A DNA stretch of 25,477 bases from Promethearchaeota archaeon (lineage in GTDB: Archaea; Asgardarchaeota; Lokiarchaeia; Sigynarchaeales; SOKP01): NCBI GenBank assembly GCA_014729315.1, contig WJKD01000245.1, positions 1 through 25,477 of the forward strand, read 5' to 3'. The position numbers and the translations under genes were made by a program. Each line of letters begins with the position of its first letter. Position 1 is the stretch's first letter. Below are positions 15,834 to 24,408 of the stretch, one piece after another. The notes beneath the pieces are model-generated. The model saw only the letters and a program-made list of their open reading frames with translations, did not search any database and was not told the origin of the DNA.

Positions 15834-17138
15834 ATGGCACAACAAAAAATCGTCCTTATCGGAGCTGGTTCTCTAACCTTTGGGATGGGGACAGTTGGTA
15901 GTATTCTTGAATCTGAGATTTTAGAAGGGAGTACTATCTGTCTACATGATATAAATAAAGAAAACCTTGAGTTGGTACACCAAGCGTGCGAATCTGCGAT
16001 TGCTAAAAAAAGATTAGATTTTTCCTTGGAGTCTACAACTGAGCGTTCCGATGCGTTAAAAGGAGCAACTTTCATTATTAATTCGATAGAAGTCGCACCA
16101 AGGTTTTATCTATTAGATTTAGATTACAAAATACCACTCCAACATGGTTGTAAACAAGTCACCGGGGAGAACGGGGGACCAGGTGCGTTATTTCATTCGC
16201 TTAGAGTGATACCTCATATCCTTGATATTTGTGAGGATGTTAAAAAAATCTGTCCGAAAGCATTTTTCATCAATTATTCGAATCCAGTAACCCGAATAGG
16301 TTTAGCAATAAAACGAAAGTTTCCAGATCTTAAAACTGTTGGGTTATGTCACGAATTTTACCACTTTATGCCAATACTAGCAAGAATATTAGGAGTTAAA
16401 GAGACCGAACTGGAAGTGAAAGGTTATGGTTTAAATCATTTCGGAGTTATAACAAAATGCTTATATAAGGATCTGGGTAAGGACGCGTATCCCGATATTA
16501 GGAAGAAAGGCCCCGAATATCTCTATAACTTAAAAGCGTACGACGGATTCAAATTTATCGCGTTTTTCTTAGAAAAATACGGGTATTTACCCTACACTAC
16601 GGACAGTCATTACGGTGAATACATCCCTTGGGCGTGGGAAAAGACGGATATTCCTGCAATTCGCCGATTTTGGAAGGGATACGAAGACTTAATGAATCTT
16701 AATTATCAAAAGCTCAAAAAGATTATAATAAAAGGAAGAGGTGCAAAATTAGTCAAAGCTGAGGAGGAACCAGGTATCCCGATAATTGAAGGAATTATGA
16801 CAGATTCCAATTACATGGAACCTTCGGTCAATATCCCTAACGAGGGTATAATAGCGAATTTACCACAAGATTTAATAATTGAATGTCCAGCGATCGTAAG
16901 TAAAGAAGGGGTCAGAGGGATAAAAATGGGTGATTATCCGTTGGAGTTAGTAGGCTACTTAAAAACACAAGCTTCGGTGATAGATTTAGTCTTGGAAGCG
17001 ATCTTTCAAAAATCTAAGGATTGGGCACTTAAAGCAATCCTTGCTGATCCACTTATTTCGACCTACGGTCAAGCAGAAAAGATATTTAACGATTTATATA
17101 CAATGGAGAAAGACTATATTCCGTTAGAATTAAAATAA
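15834..17138 (+). CDS. Family 4 glycoside hydrolase (NAD+ and Mn2+ dependent)
   Basis: A 434-residue GH4 enzyme, of usual length. It begins with the NAD-binding strand KIVLIGAGSLTFG. NYSNPVTR near 148-154, GLCHEFYHF near 171 and GLNHFGV near 199 are the family landmarks; Cys172 and His202 are the likely Mn2+ ligands. TTDSHYGEYIPWAW near 260-272 is like that of alpha-galactosidase or alpha-galacturonidase members, rather than 6-phospho-glucosidases. GH4 enzymes cleave by oxidation at C3, elimination and re-reduction, and can accept alpha or beta glycosides. No signal peptide. The ATG at 15834 is placed by a leaderless promoter. The UroD-like gene follows within about 40 bases, so the two are co-transcribed. 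Substrate is not certain; an alpha-galactoside or uronide is my best guess. Confidence 0.9.
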   Translation: MAQQKIVLIGAGSLTFGMGTVGSILESEILEGSTICLHDINKENLELVHQACESAIAKKRLDFSLESTTERSDALKGATFIINSIEVAPRFYLLDLDYKIPLQHGCKQVTGENGGPGALFHSLRVIPHILDICEDVKKICPKAFFINYSNPVTRIGLAIKRKFPDLKTVGLCHEFYHFMPILARILGVKETELEVKGYGLNHFGVITKCLYKDLGKDAYPDIRKKGPEYLYNLKAYDGFKFIAFFLEKYGYLPYTTDSHYGEYIPWAWEKTDIPAIRRFWKGYEDLMNLNYQKLKKIIIKGRGAKLVKAEEEPGIPIIEGIMTDSNYMEPSVNIPNEGIIANLPQDLIIECPAIVSKEGVRGIKMGDYPLELVGYLKTQASVIDLVLEAIFQKSKDWALKAILADPLISTYGQAEKIFNDLYTMEKDYIPLELK

Positions 17139-17175
17139 TAAAATAATTTGAATAATATTAATGGAGTTATTAGAA

Positions 17176-18423
17176 ATGAATTCGAGAGAGCGAATACTTG
17201 CAAGTTTTGCACATAAAGAACCTGATCGAGTGCCTATTGATATTGGGGCAACAGTAACTACGGGCATCTCTGGCATCGCATATTATAATTTAAAAAAATA
17301 TTTGGGAATTGAAGAAGGACACGTTCGGATAATTGATCTATTCCAACAATTAGCACGAGTTGAAGACTGGTTCATCGATCGATTTGGAATTGATGCTCTT
17401 GATGTAGGACGGACTTTTCTCACGGATGATAAAGACTGGTATGATGTTTCGTTAAATGGAATCGAAGCGCAATTTCCTAAACCTATCCCTGTCCGGGAAA
17501 ATCCTGACGGATCTTTCGAAGTTGTTCACGAGGATGGCACAGTGTTAGGAAGGATGTCAAAAGACGCTTTGGTTATGGATCAAACTCATTATCCGTACTT
17601 GGAAGGATATCCAGAAGATATTTCGTTTCAATCGTTTATGAGATCCTTAGATAAACTTTTTGGAGCGAAAGTAGCAGTTCCTCCTTTTACTAATTTAGGA
17701 GAAAGGCGATTTTGGAGGAATTTAAGAGAAAGAGCAATCGATTTGCGCGAACAAACTCAGAAAATCACTGCGATCAATTTAAGTATCACTATATTTCAAG
17801 GTACACATAGTTATAGGCGAATGGATAAATTGCTCACTGATACAATCAGACAACCTCAGAATGTTGAGAAATTAGTAAGAGCTTTTACCGACTTTTATCT
17901 GAATAATTTGAAGGTGATTTGCAAATATCTGGGTGATGTCGTTGACATTATTAACTTCGGAGACGATTTGGGCGAAAATAACGGGCCAATGCTTAGTCCT
18001 CGTACTTATCGCAACCTAATTAAACCTGCCCACGCCGAATTATGCGATTATATCAAAAAGCATAGTTCAATGAAGATTTTTTTTCATTCATGTGGATCAA
18101 TTCTTCCTCTCATCCCTGATCTCATTGAAATAGGCGTAGACATTTTAAATCCCGTTCAGATTAACGCAAGAGATATGGACCCAAAAACCTTGAAAGAGGA
18201 ATTTGGCGACGAACTTACATTCTGGGGTGGAGGTGTGGATACCCGAAATATTTTACCTCGAGGTTCACCAGAAAAAGTCAAAAAGCATGTAAAAAATCTT
18301 CTCGAAATTTTTGCACCCGGAGGAGGATACGTATGGAATCCTATACATAACATCTTAGCAGATGTTCCTCCTCAAAATATTGTTGCTATGCTGGATGCTG
18401 TTAGGCAATATGAATATGATTGA
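17176..18423 (+). CDS. Uroporphyrinogen decarboxylase/MtaA-family protein (copy 2)
   Basis: About 415 residues. MNSRERILASFAHKEPDRVPID is the classic UroD-like opening and favours the ATG at 17176, which has GGAG nine bases upstream; an ATG at 17161 is also in frame. INFGDDLGENNGPMLSP near 260-275, FFHSCGSILPLIPDLIEIGVD near 302-321 and FWGGGVDTRNILP near 349 follow in family order. The H-x-C pair resembles the MtaA zinc site, but no C-terminal Cys is seen (WNPIHNILADVP). It is about 50 residues longer than HemE because of an insertion around residues 90-150. It lies directly behind GH4, probably in the same transcript, repeating the pairing seen at 3849-6124. Porphyrin decarboxylation is unlikely; methyl transfer or another C1 reaction on a sugar-linked substrate is speculative. 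Confidence 0.78.
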   Translation: MNSRERILASFAHKEPDRVPIDIGATVTTGISGIAYYNLKKYLGIEEGHVRIIDLFQQLARVEDWFIDRFGIDALDVGRTFLTDDKDWYDVSLNGIEAQFPKPIPVRENPDGSFEVVHEDGTVLGRMSKDALVMDQTHYPYLEGYPEDISFQSFMRSLDKLFGAKVAVPPFTNLGERRFWRNLRERAIDLREQTQKITAINLSITIFQGTHSYRRMDKLLTDTIRQPQNVEKLVRAFTDFYLNNLKVICKYLGDVVDIINFGDDLGENNGPMLSPRTYRNLIKPAHAELCDYIKKHSSMKIFFHSCGSILPLIPDLIEIGVDILNPVQINARDMDPKTLKEEFGDELTFWGGGVDTRNILPRGSPEKVKKHVKNLLEIFAPGGGYVWNPIHNILADVPPQNIVAMLDAVRQYEYD

Positions 18424-18517
18424 TAAAAAAAAACCTTATTTTATTTTCTAATTTCTTCCATATATATTAATTCATTAATTATCGGTATAAAGAGAATATC
18501 TATTCAAAATCAAGAAT

Positions 18518-18525
18518 AAAAAAAA
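18518..18525 (-). terminator. Oligo-T terminator for the M28 peptidase
   Basis: A run of eight A on the plus strand gives T8 on the minus strand about 30 bases beyond the peptidase TAA. The same convergent gap (18424-18555) also has T-rich sequence at 18437-18455 that may end the UroD-like transcript. Confidence 0.4.
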
Positions 18526-18555
18526 TAGAAATATAAATTTTTATCCACAAATCAT

Positions 18556-20184
18556 TTAATTTTTAATAACTCTTACTTCTCTGTTAATAATTCCAACATT
18601 ACCAAAATTATCAGTAACCGTGAATTTTACATCGTATTTACCCGGTATATCGTATTCGTGTTTAGTAAGAATGGTATTGCTGGTATTTCCGTCGCCAAAA
18701 TCCCATTCGAAATCGATGGCAATACTTTCTGGACAGGTAAACACAGTGGGATGAAATATAGCCGAGTACCCTATGGGTATCGGATGAGGTAAAATGTCGA
18801 AGAATCCCGAAGGTGGCTCTACACCTTCCTTCTTTTCTATGAACTGCTTGAGATTTTCTAATTTCCCATCAGCTTCTATTATCTTATCCTTAGGAACCTC
18901 CATAATCTTTTCTATAATTTCTATATGGGCTTTTGTTGCTCTTTCGAGACGATCTGGAGGAACTTTATCAATCGTATCGCCCTTAGTATGATAAAATATC
19001 GATTTTCCGATTACCATAATGCAGGGGACATTGGAAAAAACAAATGGTCCTAAGTCGCTGACTGGTAATGTTTTCGCAGAGACATACGCTGCAGGTAATA
19101 AATCGTATTTTAAAGTTGCGTCCATCACTATAGGCGTTAGTATGGCATTATCCGTTATAAAAAGGCCGCGCTTCTCGTCTCTTCCCGTCGCAATAACTCC
19201 GCCATCGGCTTGATTATAGTAACCGTTAGAAGCTAATCCATCCAACATAATAAATGTGCAAATATTATTTAGCATATCTTGATGGGTCTTAGTAAACACG
19301 TTCACTCCGATTAAGCCAGCTTCGTGTCCTGTCCACCCTACAAACTTAAGCGTTTTTTCTCTTTTTTTTTCAGGTATGCCAGCAAAATATCTGGCAATTT
19401 CTATAAGTCCCGCGTTAGCTGCGGCATTATCCATCGCACCAGTAAAAGTTGAATCAGTATGAGTGCCTACTAATAAAATATCGTCTGATTGCCCTGGAAG
19501 AGTTCCTACTATAAATTTGCTCGGAGCTTTTTCTGTTTTTACCCATTGAACCAATCTAACTTTTGGGGTAAAATCATGGCTTAAGCTTAATTTTTTTAAA
19601 TAATTTCCGTCAATGTTATTAATAGAGAGCGCGGGTAATCTCCGTTTCCAGCCAAACATAGACATGAAAAAAATATAAGTTATATAATCCAGAGGAGAGT
19701 TGTTAATGAAGATAGCTCCTAACGCACCGTTTTCTTTTGCGAGATTTAAGGAATCAAATCCACGATCAGTGTAAGAGGGATGGAAATTAAGAATCATTTT
19801 TCCTTCTACTAATACTATTTTCTTTTCCACAGAAATTCTCTCAAAATCAACCGAGGTTCCGTTTCCTGCATATATTATTTCCGCTGTAATTCCTTCTTTT
19901 TCAGTCGATCCGCTTAACCATACCGGAAACGAGTCGATAACTAAATCTTCTGTAAGAGCGGGGACGCTTTCGCGTAGAATTTTAAGGTTATATTCTTCAG
20001 CCCACCATCTCCGGAATGTGTATTCTTCCATCTGAACATCCGATACGCCCACTTTCTTCAATTCGTTGAAGATATAATCTTCTGCTTGAAGAGCAGGTTT
20101 AGTACCCGCCCAACGATAACCAAAATTACATAATGTTTTCATATGATCAAAAATTTTCTGACCTTCTATATCATCTAAATTCAT
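18556..20184 (-). CDS. M28-family zinc peptidase with PA-like insert and C-terminal PKD domain
   Basis: 542 residues. The metallopeptidase motifs are VGTHTDST (His242, Asp244), GAMDNAAANAG (Asp252), GWTGHEAGLIG (Glu288), SDLGPF (Asp377) and FYHTKGDTIDKV (His399), covering the expected zinc ligands of M28 aminopeptidases. In typical members the fourth motif is Glu-Glu, with the first Glu as general base; here it is His287-Glu288. Residues 80-200 look like a PA-type insert (GALGAIFINNSP). Residues 460-542 form a PKD domain with the signature FEWDFGDGNTS near 492. PKD domains are usually outside the cell, yet the N-terminus (MNLDDIEGQKIFDHMK) has no signal peptide. A possible cytoplasmic peptidase or hydrolase of a small amide. 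Not obviously linked to the sugar genes. Confidence 0.82.
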   Translation of the reverse strand: MNLDDIEGQKIFDHMKTLCNFGYRWAGTKPALQAEDYIFNELKKVGVSDVQMEEYTFRRWWAEEYNLKILRESVPALTEDLVIDSFPVWLSGSTEKEGITAEIIYAGNGTSVDFERISVEKKIVLVEGKMILNFHPSYTDRGFDSLNLAKENGALGAIFINNSPLDYITYIFFMSMFGWKRRLPALSINNIDGNYLKKLSLSHDFTPKVRLVQWVKTEKAPSKFIVGTLPGQSDDILLVGTHTDSTFTGAMDNAAANAGLIEIARYFAGIPEKKREKTLKFVGWTGHEAGLIGVNVFTKTHQDMLNNICTFIMLDGLASNGYYNQADGGVIATGRDEKRGLFITDNAILTPIVMDATLKYDLLPAAYVSAKTLPVSDLGPFVFSNVPCIMVIGKSIFYHTKGDTIDKVPPDRLERATKAHIEIIEKIMEVPKDKIIEADGKLENLKQFIEKKEGVEPPSGFFDILPHPIPIGYSAIFHPTVFTCPESIAIDFEWDFGDGNTSNTILTKHEYDIPGKYDVKFTVTDNFGNVGIINREVRVIKN

Positions 20185-20354
20185 AAAGAATTCGCCAATT
20201 ATCTTGAATTATTATATAATTATACCATTCAAATATAAAAACATTAACAAGAAATAATTTTGAAAATTACTAGTAATATATGAAAGATTTAACTGATTTA
20301 AATATTCCTTTAATTTAAATCTATTTTATAGAAGAAGTGAATAAATTAATGAAG

Positions 20355-20402
20355 ATAGGGGCGTTTACTTTACATCAAAAAAATAAAATTAAAATAGGGG
20401 CG
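20355..20402. repeat. ATAGGGGCG direct repeat in the M28/SDR divergent gap
   Basis: ATAGGGGCG occurs at 20355-20363 and 20394-20402, 39 bases apart (close to four helical turns), each followed by a T-rich stretch. These are the only G-rich blocks in a very AT-rich 310-bp gap (20185-20494) between divergent genes. They may be operator sites for the SDR gene about 95-140 bases downstream. Nothing else is seen in the gap apart from possible TATA-like runs. Confidence 0.4.
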
Positions 20403-20494
20403 GTTTTAATAAAAATCTAAGAGGGTAATAAGAAAGTTTTTATGAATAAATTACATAGAGGTAGATGAGAAAAAATAAAGGAGATGATGATGAT

Positions 20495-21370
20495 ATGAAA
20501 TATTTAGAAGGAAAGTCTGCTCTTATTACTGGGGGAGGAAGGGGTATTGGGAAAGCTGTTGCTCTTGAATTCGCAAAAAATGGCGCTAACATCGCAATTG
20601 CGGCTAGAACGAGATCCGAATTAGAAAATACAACTGAGGAAATTGAAAATTTTGGTGTAGAAGGAAAGTCAATAGTTGTTGACTTAACGAACTTAGACGA
20701 GATAAAAAAATGCGTTCGCAAATATTTTCAATATTTTAAGAAATGTGACGTCTTAGTAAATAACGCAGGGAAGACCCAGTATGCTTCAATTGTAGATTAT
20801 CCTATTGAAGAGGCAAAAAAATTATTTGATTTAAACATATTAGGGAGCTACGCAATTACCAAATATATATTACCAAACATGGTGAGCAATCAAGCAGGTA
20901 GTGTAATTTTTACATCGTCTGTTCAAGGAAATATTTATTTCGGAAGCAAAAAAGTTGCGTATGCTGCATCAAAAGCGGCCTTATCTGCGATGAGTAAATG
21001 TCTACAAATAGAATTATCTCGTCATAATATTAGAGTTAATGCTATATTACCTGGACCAATTAATACCAAGATGATGGATTACCTGATTGAGCAAGGTCAG
21101 CATTCTGGAAGCCCGGATCAACCAGATGAAATAGCACCGATATACCTTTTTTTGGCAAGTTCGCTGTCAGAACGAAAATATAAAGGAGAGTTAATTAATC
21201 AACAACGGCTTTTCCAAATTTTAACCGATATAAATGCTGCCCTTGATCCTATGCATGCTTCAATGAAAGAAATTCTTAATAAGATGAAAGAACAATTTGG
21301 TAAAGATTCCTATCGATTTCTTAGAAAAAACAAAGATTTAATTGAATTTATGCTGAATTATAAACAATAA
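20495..21370 (+). CDS. Short-chain dehydrogenase/reductase (SDR)
   Basis: About 291 residues. Classical SDR: ALITGGGRGIGKAVA near 9-23 binds NAD(P), NNAG at 89-92, the catalytic Ser in FTSSVQG near 141, Tyr156 and Lys160 in YAASK, and NAILPGPINT near 182-191. The C-terminal 80 residues are longer than in a typical 250-residue FabG-like protein and are helical, with no motif I know. The open frame begins at 20465, but the ATG at 20495 is preceded by GGAG and starts at the family N-terminus. It is followed 36 bases later by the hydroxyacyl-CoA-dehydrogenase-like gene, probably in one operon. In this island the natural substrate may be a sugar, polyol or sugar acid and not a fatty acyl chain; this is inference. 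Confidence 0.83.
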   Translation: MKYLEGKSALITGGGRGIGKAVALEFAKNGANIAIAARTRSELENTTEEIENFGVEGKSIVVDLTNLDEIKKCVRKYFQYFKKCDVLVNNAGKTQYASIVDYPIEEAKKLFDLNILGSYAITKYILPNMVSNQAGSVIFTSSVQGNIYFGSKKVAYAASKAALSAMSKCLQIELSRHNIRVNAILPGPINTKMMDYLIEQGQHSGSPDQPDEIAPIYLFLASSLSERKYKGELINQQRLFQILTDINAALDPMHASMKEILNKMKEQFGKDSYRFLRKNKDLIEFMLNYKQ

Positions 21371-21406
21371 AACATAAACAATTAATACATATAATAGAGG
21401 TTTATT

Positions 21407-22261
21407 TTGAAAGAAACAAAGACCGTTTGTGTAGTCGGATCGGGTTTTATGGGAACTCAGATAACCTCACAAACCCTTCTACACGATTTTAACGTAAATC
21501 TATTTGATATAGATTCTGATTCGCTCCAAAATGCTAAAAAGTTTGTTAAGGGTTTTTTGAGAAGGAAAAAAGCAATTGAAAAGCTTAACAATCTAAAACT
21601 TATCGATGAGCTTCCCAATGCTGTAGAAAATGCTGATTTAGTAATTGAAGCAATTCCAGAAAAGTTAGATTTGAAAAAAGAAGTATTTTCTCAAATAGAT
21701 AAATATGCTCCCGAACACACGATCATCGCAACTAATAGTTCGTCGTTTCCTGTTTCTAGAATTGAAGACTCCGTAGAAAGAAAGGATAAAGTCCTAAATA
21801 TACACTTTTATCCCCCTATTAAAGTAAGACCGATGGCAGACATTATGCGAGGGACGCAAACGAGTGAGAAAACTTTTGAGATCGGAAAAAAATGGATTGA
21901 GGAAATAGATTGTGCTCCGCTAGTTGTTAAGAAAGAGAGTTACGGTTTCCTTTTCAACAGGCTTTGGCGAGCTTGTAAAAAAGAAGCGCTTGAAATATGG
22001 GCTGGTGGCTACGCGGACATAGAAGGTATCGATAAGGCGTGGAGAATTTTTACTGGTATGCCCACGGGTCCTTTTGTAATGATGGATGGTATTGGACTGG
22101 ATACTGTTTATAATGTCGAGGTTTCCTACTATAAGGAAACGGGTGAATTGAGAGACAAACCTCCAGAAGCGCTAAAACAAAAAGTTGAGAAGGGAGAATT
22201 GGGAATTAAAACTGGTCGAGGTTTTTATGATTGGAAGAAGAAACACAAAAAGCACGGTTGA
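21407..22261 (+). CDS. 3-hydroxyacyl-CoA dehydrogenase-family oxidoreductase
   Basis: 284 residues, matching the two-domain HCDH family. VCVVGSGFMGTQI near 7-19 is the NAD-binding loop; ADLVIEAIPE near 77 and ATNSSSFPVSRI near 108 are the usual core motifs; YGFLFNRLW near 179 and LGIKTGRGFYDW near the end are the C-terminal-domain signature. At the catalytic dyad His133 is present in NIHFYPP, but the Glu partner of typical enzymes aligns with Asp145 (PMADIMRG), and the usual HFFNP reads HFYPP. It may therefore prefer another beta-hydroxy acid. The start is TTG at 21407, with GAGGT six bases upstream; there is no ATG in place. No thiolase, enoyl-CoA hydratase or acyl-CoA dehydrogenase is nearby. 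Co-transcribed with the SDR. Confidence 0.82.
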   Translation: MKETKTVCVVGSGFMGTQITSQTLLHDFNVNLFDIDSDSLQNAKKFVKGFLRRKKAIEKLNNLKLIDELPNAVENADLVIEAIPEKLDLKKEVFSQIDKYAPEHTIIATNSSSFPVSRIEDSVERKDKVLNIHFYPPIKVRPMADIMRGTQTSEKTFEIGKKWIEEIDCAPLVVKKESYGFLFNRLWRACKKEALEIWAGGYADIEGIDKAWRIFTGMPTGPFVMMDGIGLDTVYNVEVSYYKETGELRDKPPEALKQKVEKGELGIKTGRGFYDWKKKHKKHG

Positions 22262-22281
22262 AAGAAGCGGGAATTAATCTT

Positions 22282-22290
22282 GTTTTTTTT
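22282..22290 (+). terminator. Oligo-T terminator after the SDR/HCDH operon
   Basis: A T8 run (TGTTTTTTTT) about 20 bases past the TGA stop. A small hairpin (GAGTT/AACTC, near 22321-22333) lies further on. The remainder of this convergent gap (22262-22497) holds no gene I can support. Confidence 0.45.
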
Positions 22291-22497
22291 ATTTCTATGT
22301 TTAAAATATTTCATACGAGAGAGTTAAAAACTCATCTATCGTAAAAATTTTGAAAGATCATTCTTTTAGAAATTTTCTATATAAATAAAAATCAATATGT
22401 AGAGATGGAATTTGATTAACTATTGAAATATTTTAGCTTAAACATTAAAGTTTTCAATTAGCTAAAAATATAGTTCCTTTCAAGTGAGGATGTAATG

Positions 22498-24276
22498 TTA
22501 GCTATTTTTCTCCGTATTATAAACACTTTTATTTATTTCACGCAGACGAGACTTATCGATCTTAAGAATTTCGCGATCATACGTAAGTAAACCATTCACT
22601 TCTCCCTCTACATCAGTAATTTGAGTATAAATGGCTGCAGCCAATCCTTTTTTAATTAAAGCTTTAAGCTTGGTTATTAAACGTTCATATTTTTTCTTAA
22701 ATATCTGCTGATCTGAGGCTTTTCTATACACAAATCTGTTTTCAATATCCCACATGTGATCTTCAACTTCTAGGCCAAGTCCTCCAAATTCTCCCACTAC
22801 GACAGCACGAGAATCTGCTTTTTCCTTATTTGGCATAATAGGATTTGGATAATTATGTAGATCGTAAATATCTCCAACTCCGAAGTCAAACCATCCGCTA
22901 GCGGCATCGACTAATCTAAAAGGGTCCAATTTTTTGACCAAATTAATAATACTTTCCGTATCGAATTGACCCCATCCTTCGTTAAATGGAACCCATGTGA
23001 TAATGCAAGTTGAGTTAAATAATGAAGTGATCATTGATTCAAGTTCATTCTTATAGGATTTTTTGCTCTCTTCTTTTCTTAAATCTTTAAAATTATTGAT
23101 ATTAGGGTGTAAATCATCAAAATTACTAACACCTCCACTTGGCATATCCTGCCATACTAAAATTCCAATCTTGTCGCAGTGATAATACCAACGTGCAGGT
23201 TCCACTTTCACATGTTTCCGTATCATGTTAAATCCAAGAGACTTTGTGATCTCGATGTCATAGCGCAAAGCTTCGTCGTTGGGCGCTGTGTAGAGTCCAT
23301 CGGGCCAATATCCTTGATCTAAAGTGCCAAATTGGAAAATTTTCTCATTATTAAGCTCAATACTTTTAACTCCCTCTCCGTCGTCTCCAAGACCAATTTT
23401 TCTCATTCCAAAATAACTCTCTACTTTATCGACAACTTTGTCATTGATTTCAATGGTTAAAATCAAATCATACAGAAAGGGATTATGAGGACTCCACAAC
23501 TTTGGAGAGGGTATTTTTACTTCTAATTGATTTAAAGCATCGCATAAGGCAGCATTAACTTTGGTACCAATGTCTCTAATTTCTGCTCGGATCACATATT
23601 CTTTAGGTGGATTCCAAAGCTTAACTGAGACACTAATTAATTCATTATCGATATCAGGTGTTAATTTAAAATTCTTAATAAATGTTTTTGGCACTGGTTC
23701 TACCCATACAGTTTGCCAGATTCCAGAAATAGCGGTATACCAAATTGTCCTCGGTCTTAATGATTGTTTCCCCCGCTCATGTTCTCCAGTATCAGTGGGA
23801 TCCCAAACCGCAACCACGAGTTCATTCTCCCCACCAAAGTTGAGAAATTTAGAGATTTCAAATTCAAAGGGAGTATACCCACCTTGGTGCGTTCCTACTT
23901 CGTATTTGTTTATCCAGACTATCGTTTCCCAATCTACTGCTCCAAAATGGAGTAAAACATTTTTATTTTTCCACTTTTTTGGGATATTAAAGCTTCTCCT
24001 ATACCATAATCTCTTACTGGGTCTTAATTTTTTATTGACTCCGGATAATGCTGATTCAATAGGAAAAGGTACCAAAATTTTTCCGTCATAGTCACTCACT
24101 TCACTTTCTTCCGTAGATTTTATAGCATAATCCCATATCCCATTCAAATTAAACCATTCATTACGCTTAAATTGAGGTCTTGGGTATTCGGGAAATGGAT
24201 GATCGGGATCTACTTTACTACTCCATCGTGTCATTATTTGACGATCAGTTGGCGACCATTGATAATCTTCAGGCAT
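22498..24276 (-). CDS. Family 2 glycoside hydrolase (beta-galactosidase/glucuronidase type)
   Basis: About 592 residues in the GH2 order: N-terminal jelly-roll sugar-binding domain (about 35-200, with LWYRRSFNIP and HFGAVDW), an Ig-like domain (about 200-295), then the catalytic TIM barrel. WVPFNEGWGQ carries the acid/base Glu near 433 and VVGEFGGLG the nucleophile Glu near 496. Length is close to beta-glucuronidase and far below LacZ. No signal peptide, so it acts in the cytoplasm. The frame is open to a TTG at 24288, but the ATG at 24276 is preceded by GGGGA and is the better start. The UroD-like gene lies upstream on the same strand, 120 bases away, with an oligo-T run between, so GH2 may have its own promoter. 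The specific sugar (galactose, glucuronate, mannose) cannot be told. Confidence 0.9.
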   Translation of the reverse strand: MPEDYQWSPTDRQIMTRWSSKVDPDHPFPEYPRPQFKRNEWFNLNGIWDYAIKSTEESEVSDYDGKILVPFPIESALSGVNKKLRPSKRLWYRRSFNIPKKWKNKNVLLHFGAVDWETIVWINKYEVGTHQGGYTPFEFEISKFLNFGGENELVVAVWDPTDTGEHERGKQSLRPRTIWYTAISGIWQTVWVEPVPKTFIKNFKLTPDIDNELISVSVKLWNPPKEYVIRAEIRDIGTKVNAALCDALNQLEVKIPSPKLWSPHNPFLYDLILTIEINDKVVDKVESYFGMRKIGLGDDGEGVKSIELNNEKIFQFGTLDQGYWPDGLYTAPNDEALRYDIEITKSLGFNMIRKHVKVEPARWYYHCDKIGILVWQDMPSGGVSNFDDLHPNINNFKDLRKEESKKSYKNELESMITSLFNSTCIITWVPFNEGWGQFDTESIINLVKKLDPFRLVDAASGWFDFGVGDIYDLHNYPNPIMPNKEKADSRAVVVGEFGGLGLEVEDHMWDIENRFVYRKASDQQIFKKKYERLITKLKALIKKGLAAAIYTQITDVEGEVNGLLTYDREILKIDKSRLREINKSVYNTEKNS

Positions 24277-24389
24277 ATTCTTCCCCAAGCATACTTCATT
24301 AAAATAATAATTAATTCATAAAAAGGTATTATCTGAGAATAATCGAATTATTTTAATATTTTCTATAAATTTATAAGAAAATTAATTCT

Positions 24390-24396
24390 AAAAAAA
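24390..24396 (-). terminator. Short oligo-T run between the UroD-like and GH2 genes
   Basis: A7 on the plus strand (T7 on the coding strand), 12 bases after the UroD-like stop. It could end that transcript or be leaky. TATA-like runs between it and the GH2 start would allow a separate GH2 promoter. Confidence 0.3.
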
Positions 24397-24408
24397 GTGT
24401 AATGGTGG

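Noticed and set aside
22377..22390. TATA-like TCTATATAAATAAAA on the plus strand in the gap before the GH2 3' end
   Set aside because: No plus-strand gene or structured RNA follows. It may be chance in AT-rich DNA.
23561..24091. A 176-codon open frame on the plus strand inside the GH2 gene
   Set aside because: It is an antisense shadow of the conserved N-terminal GH2 domains with no family resemblance of its own.
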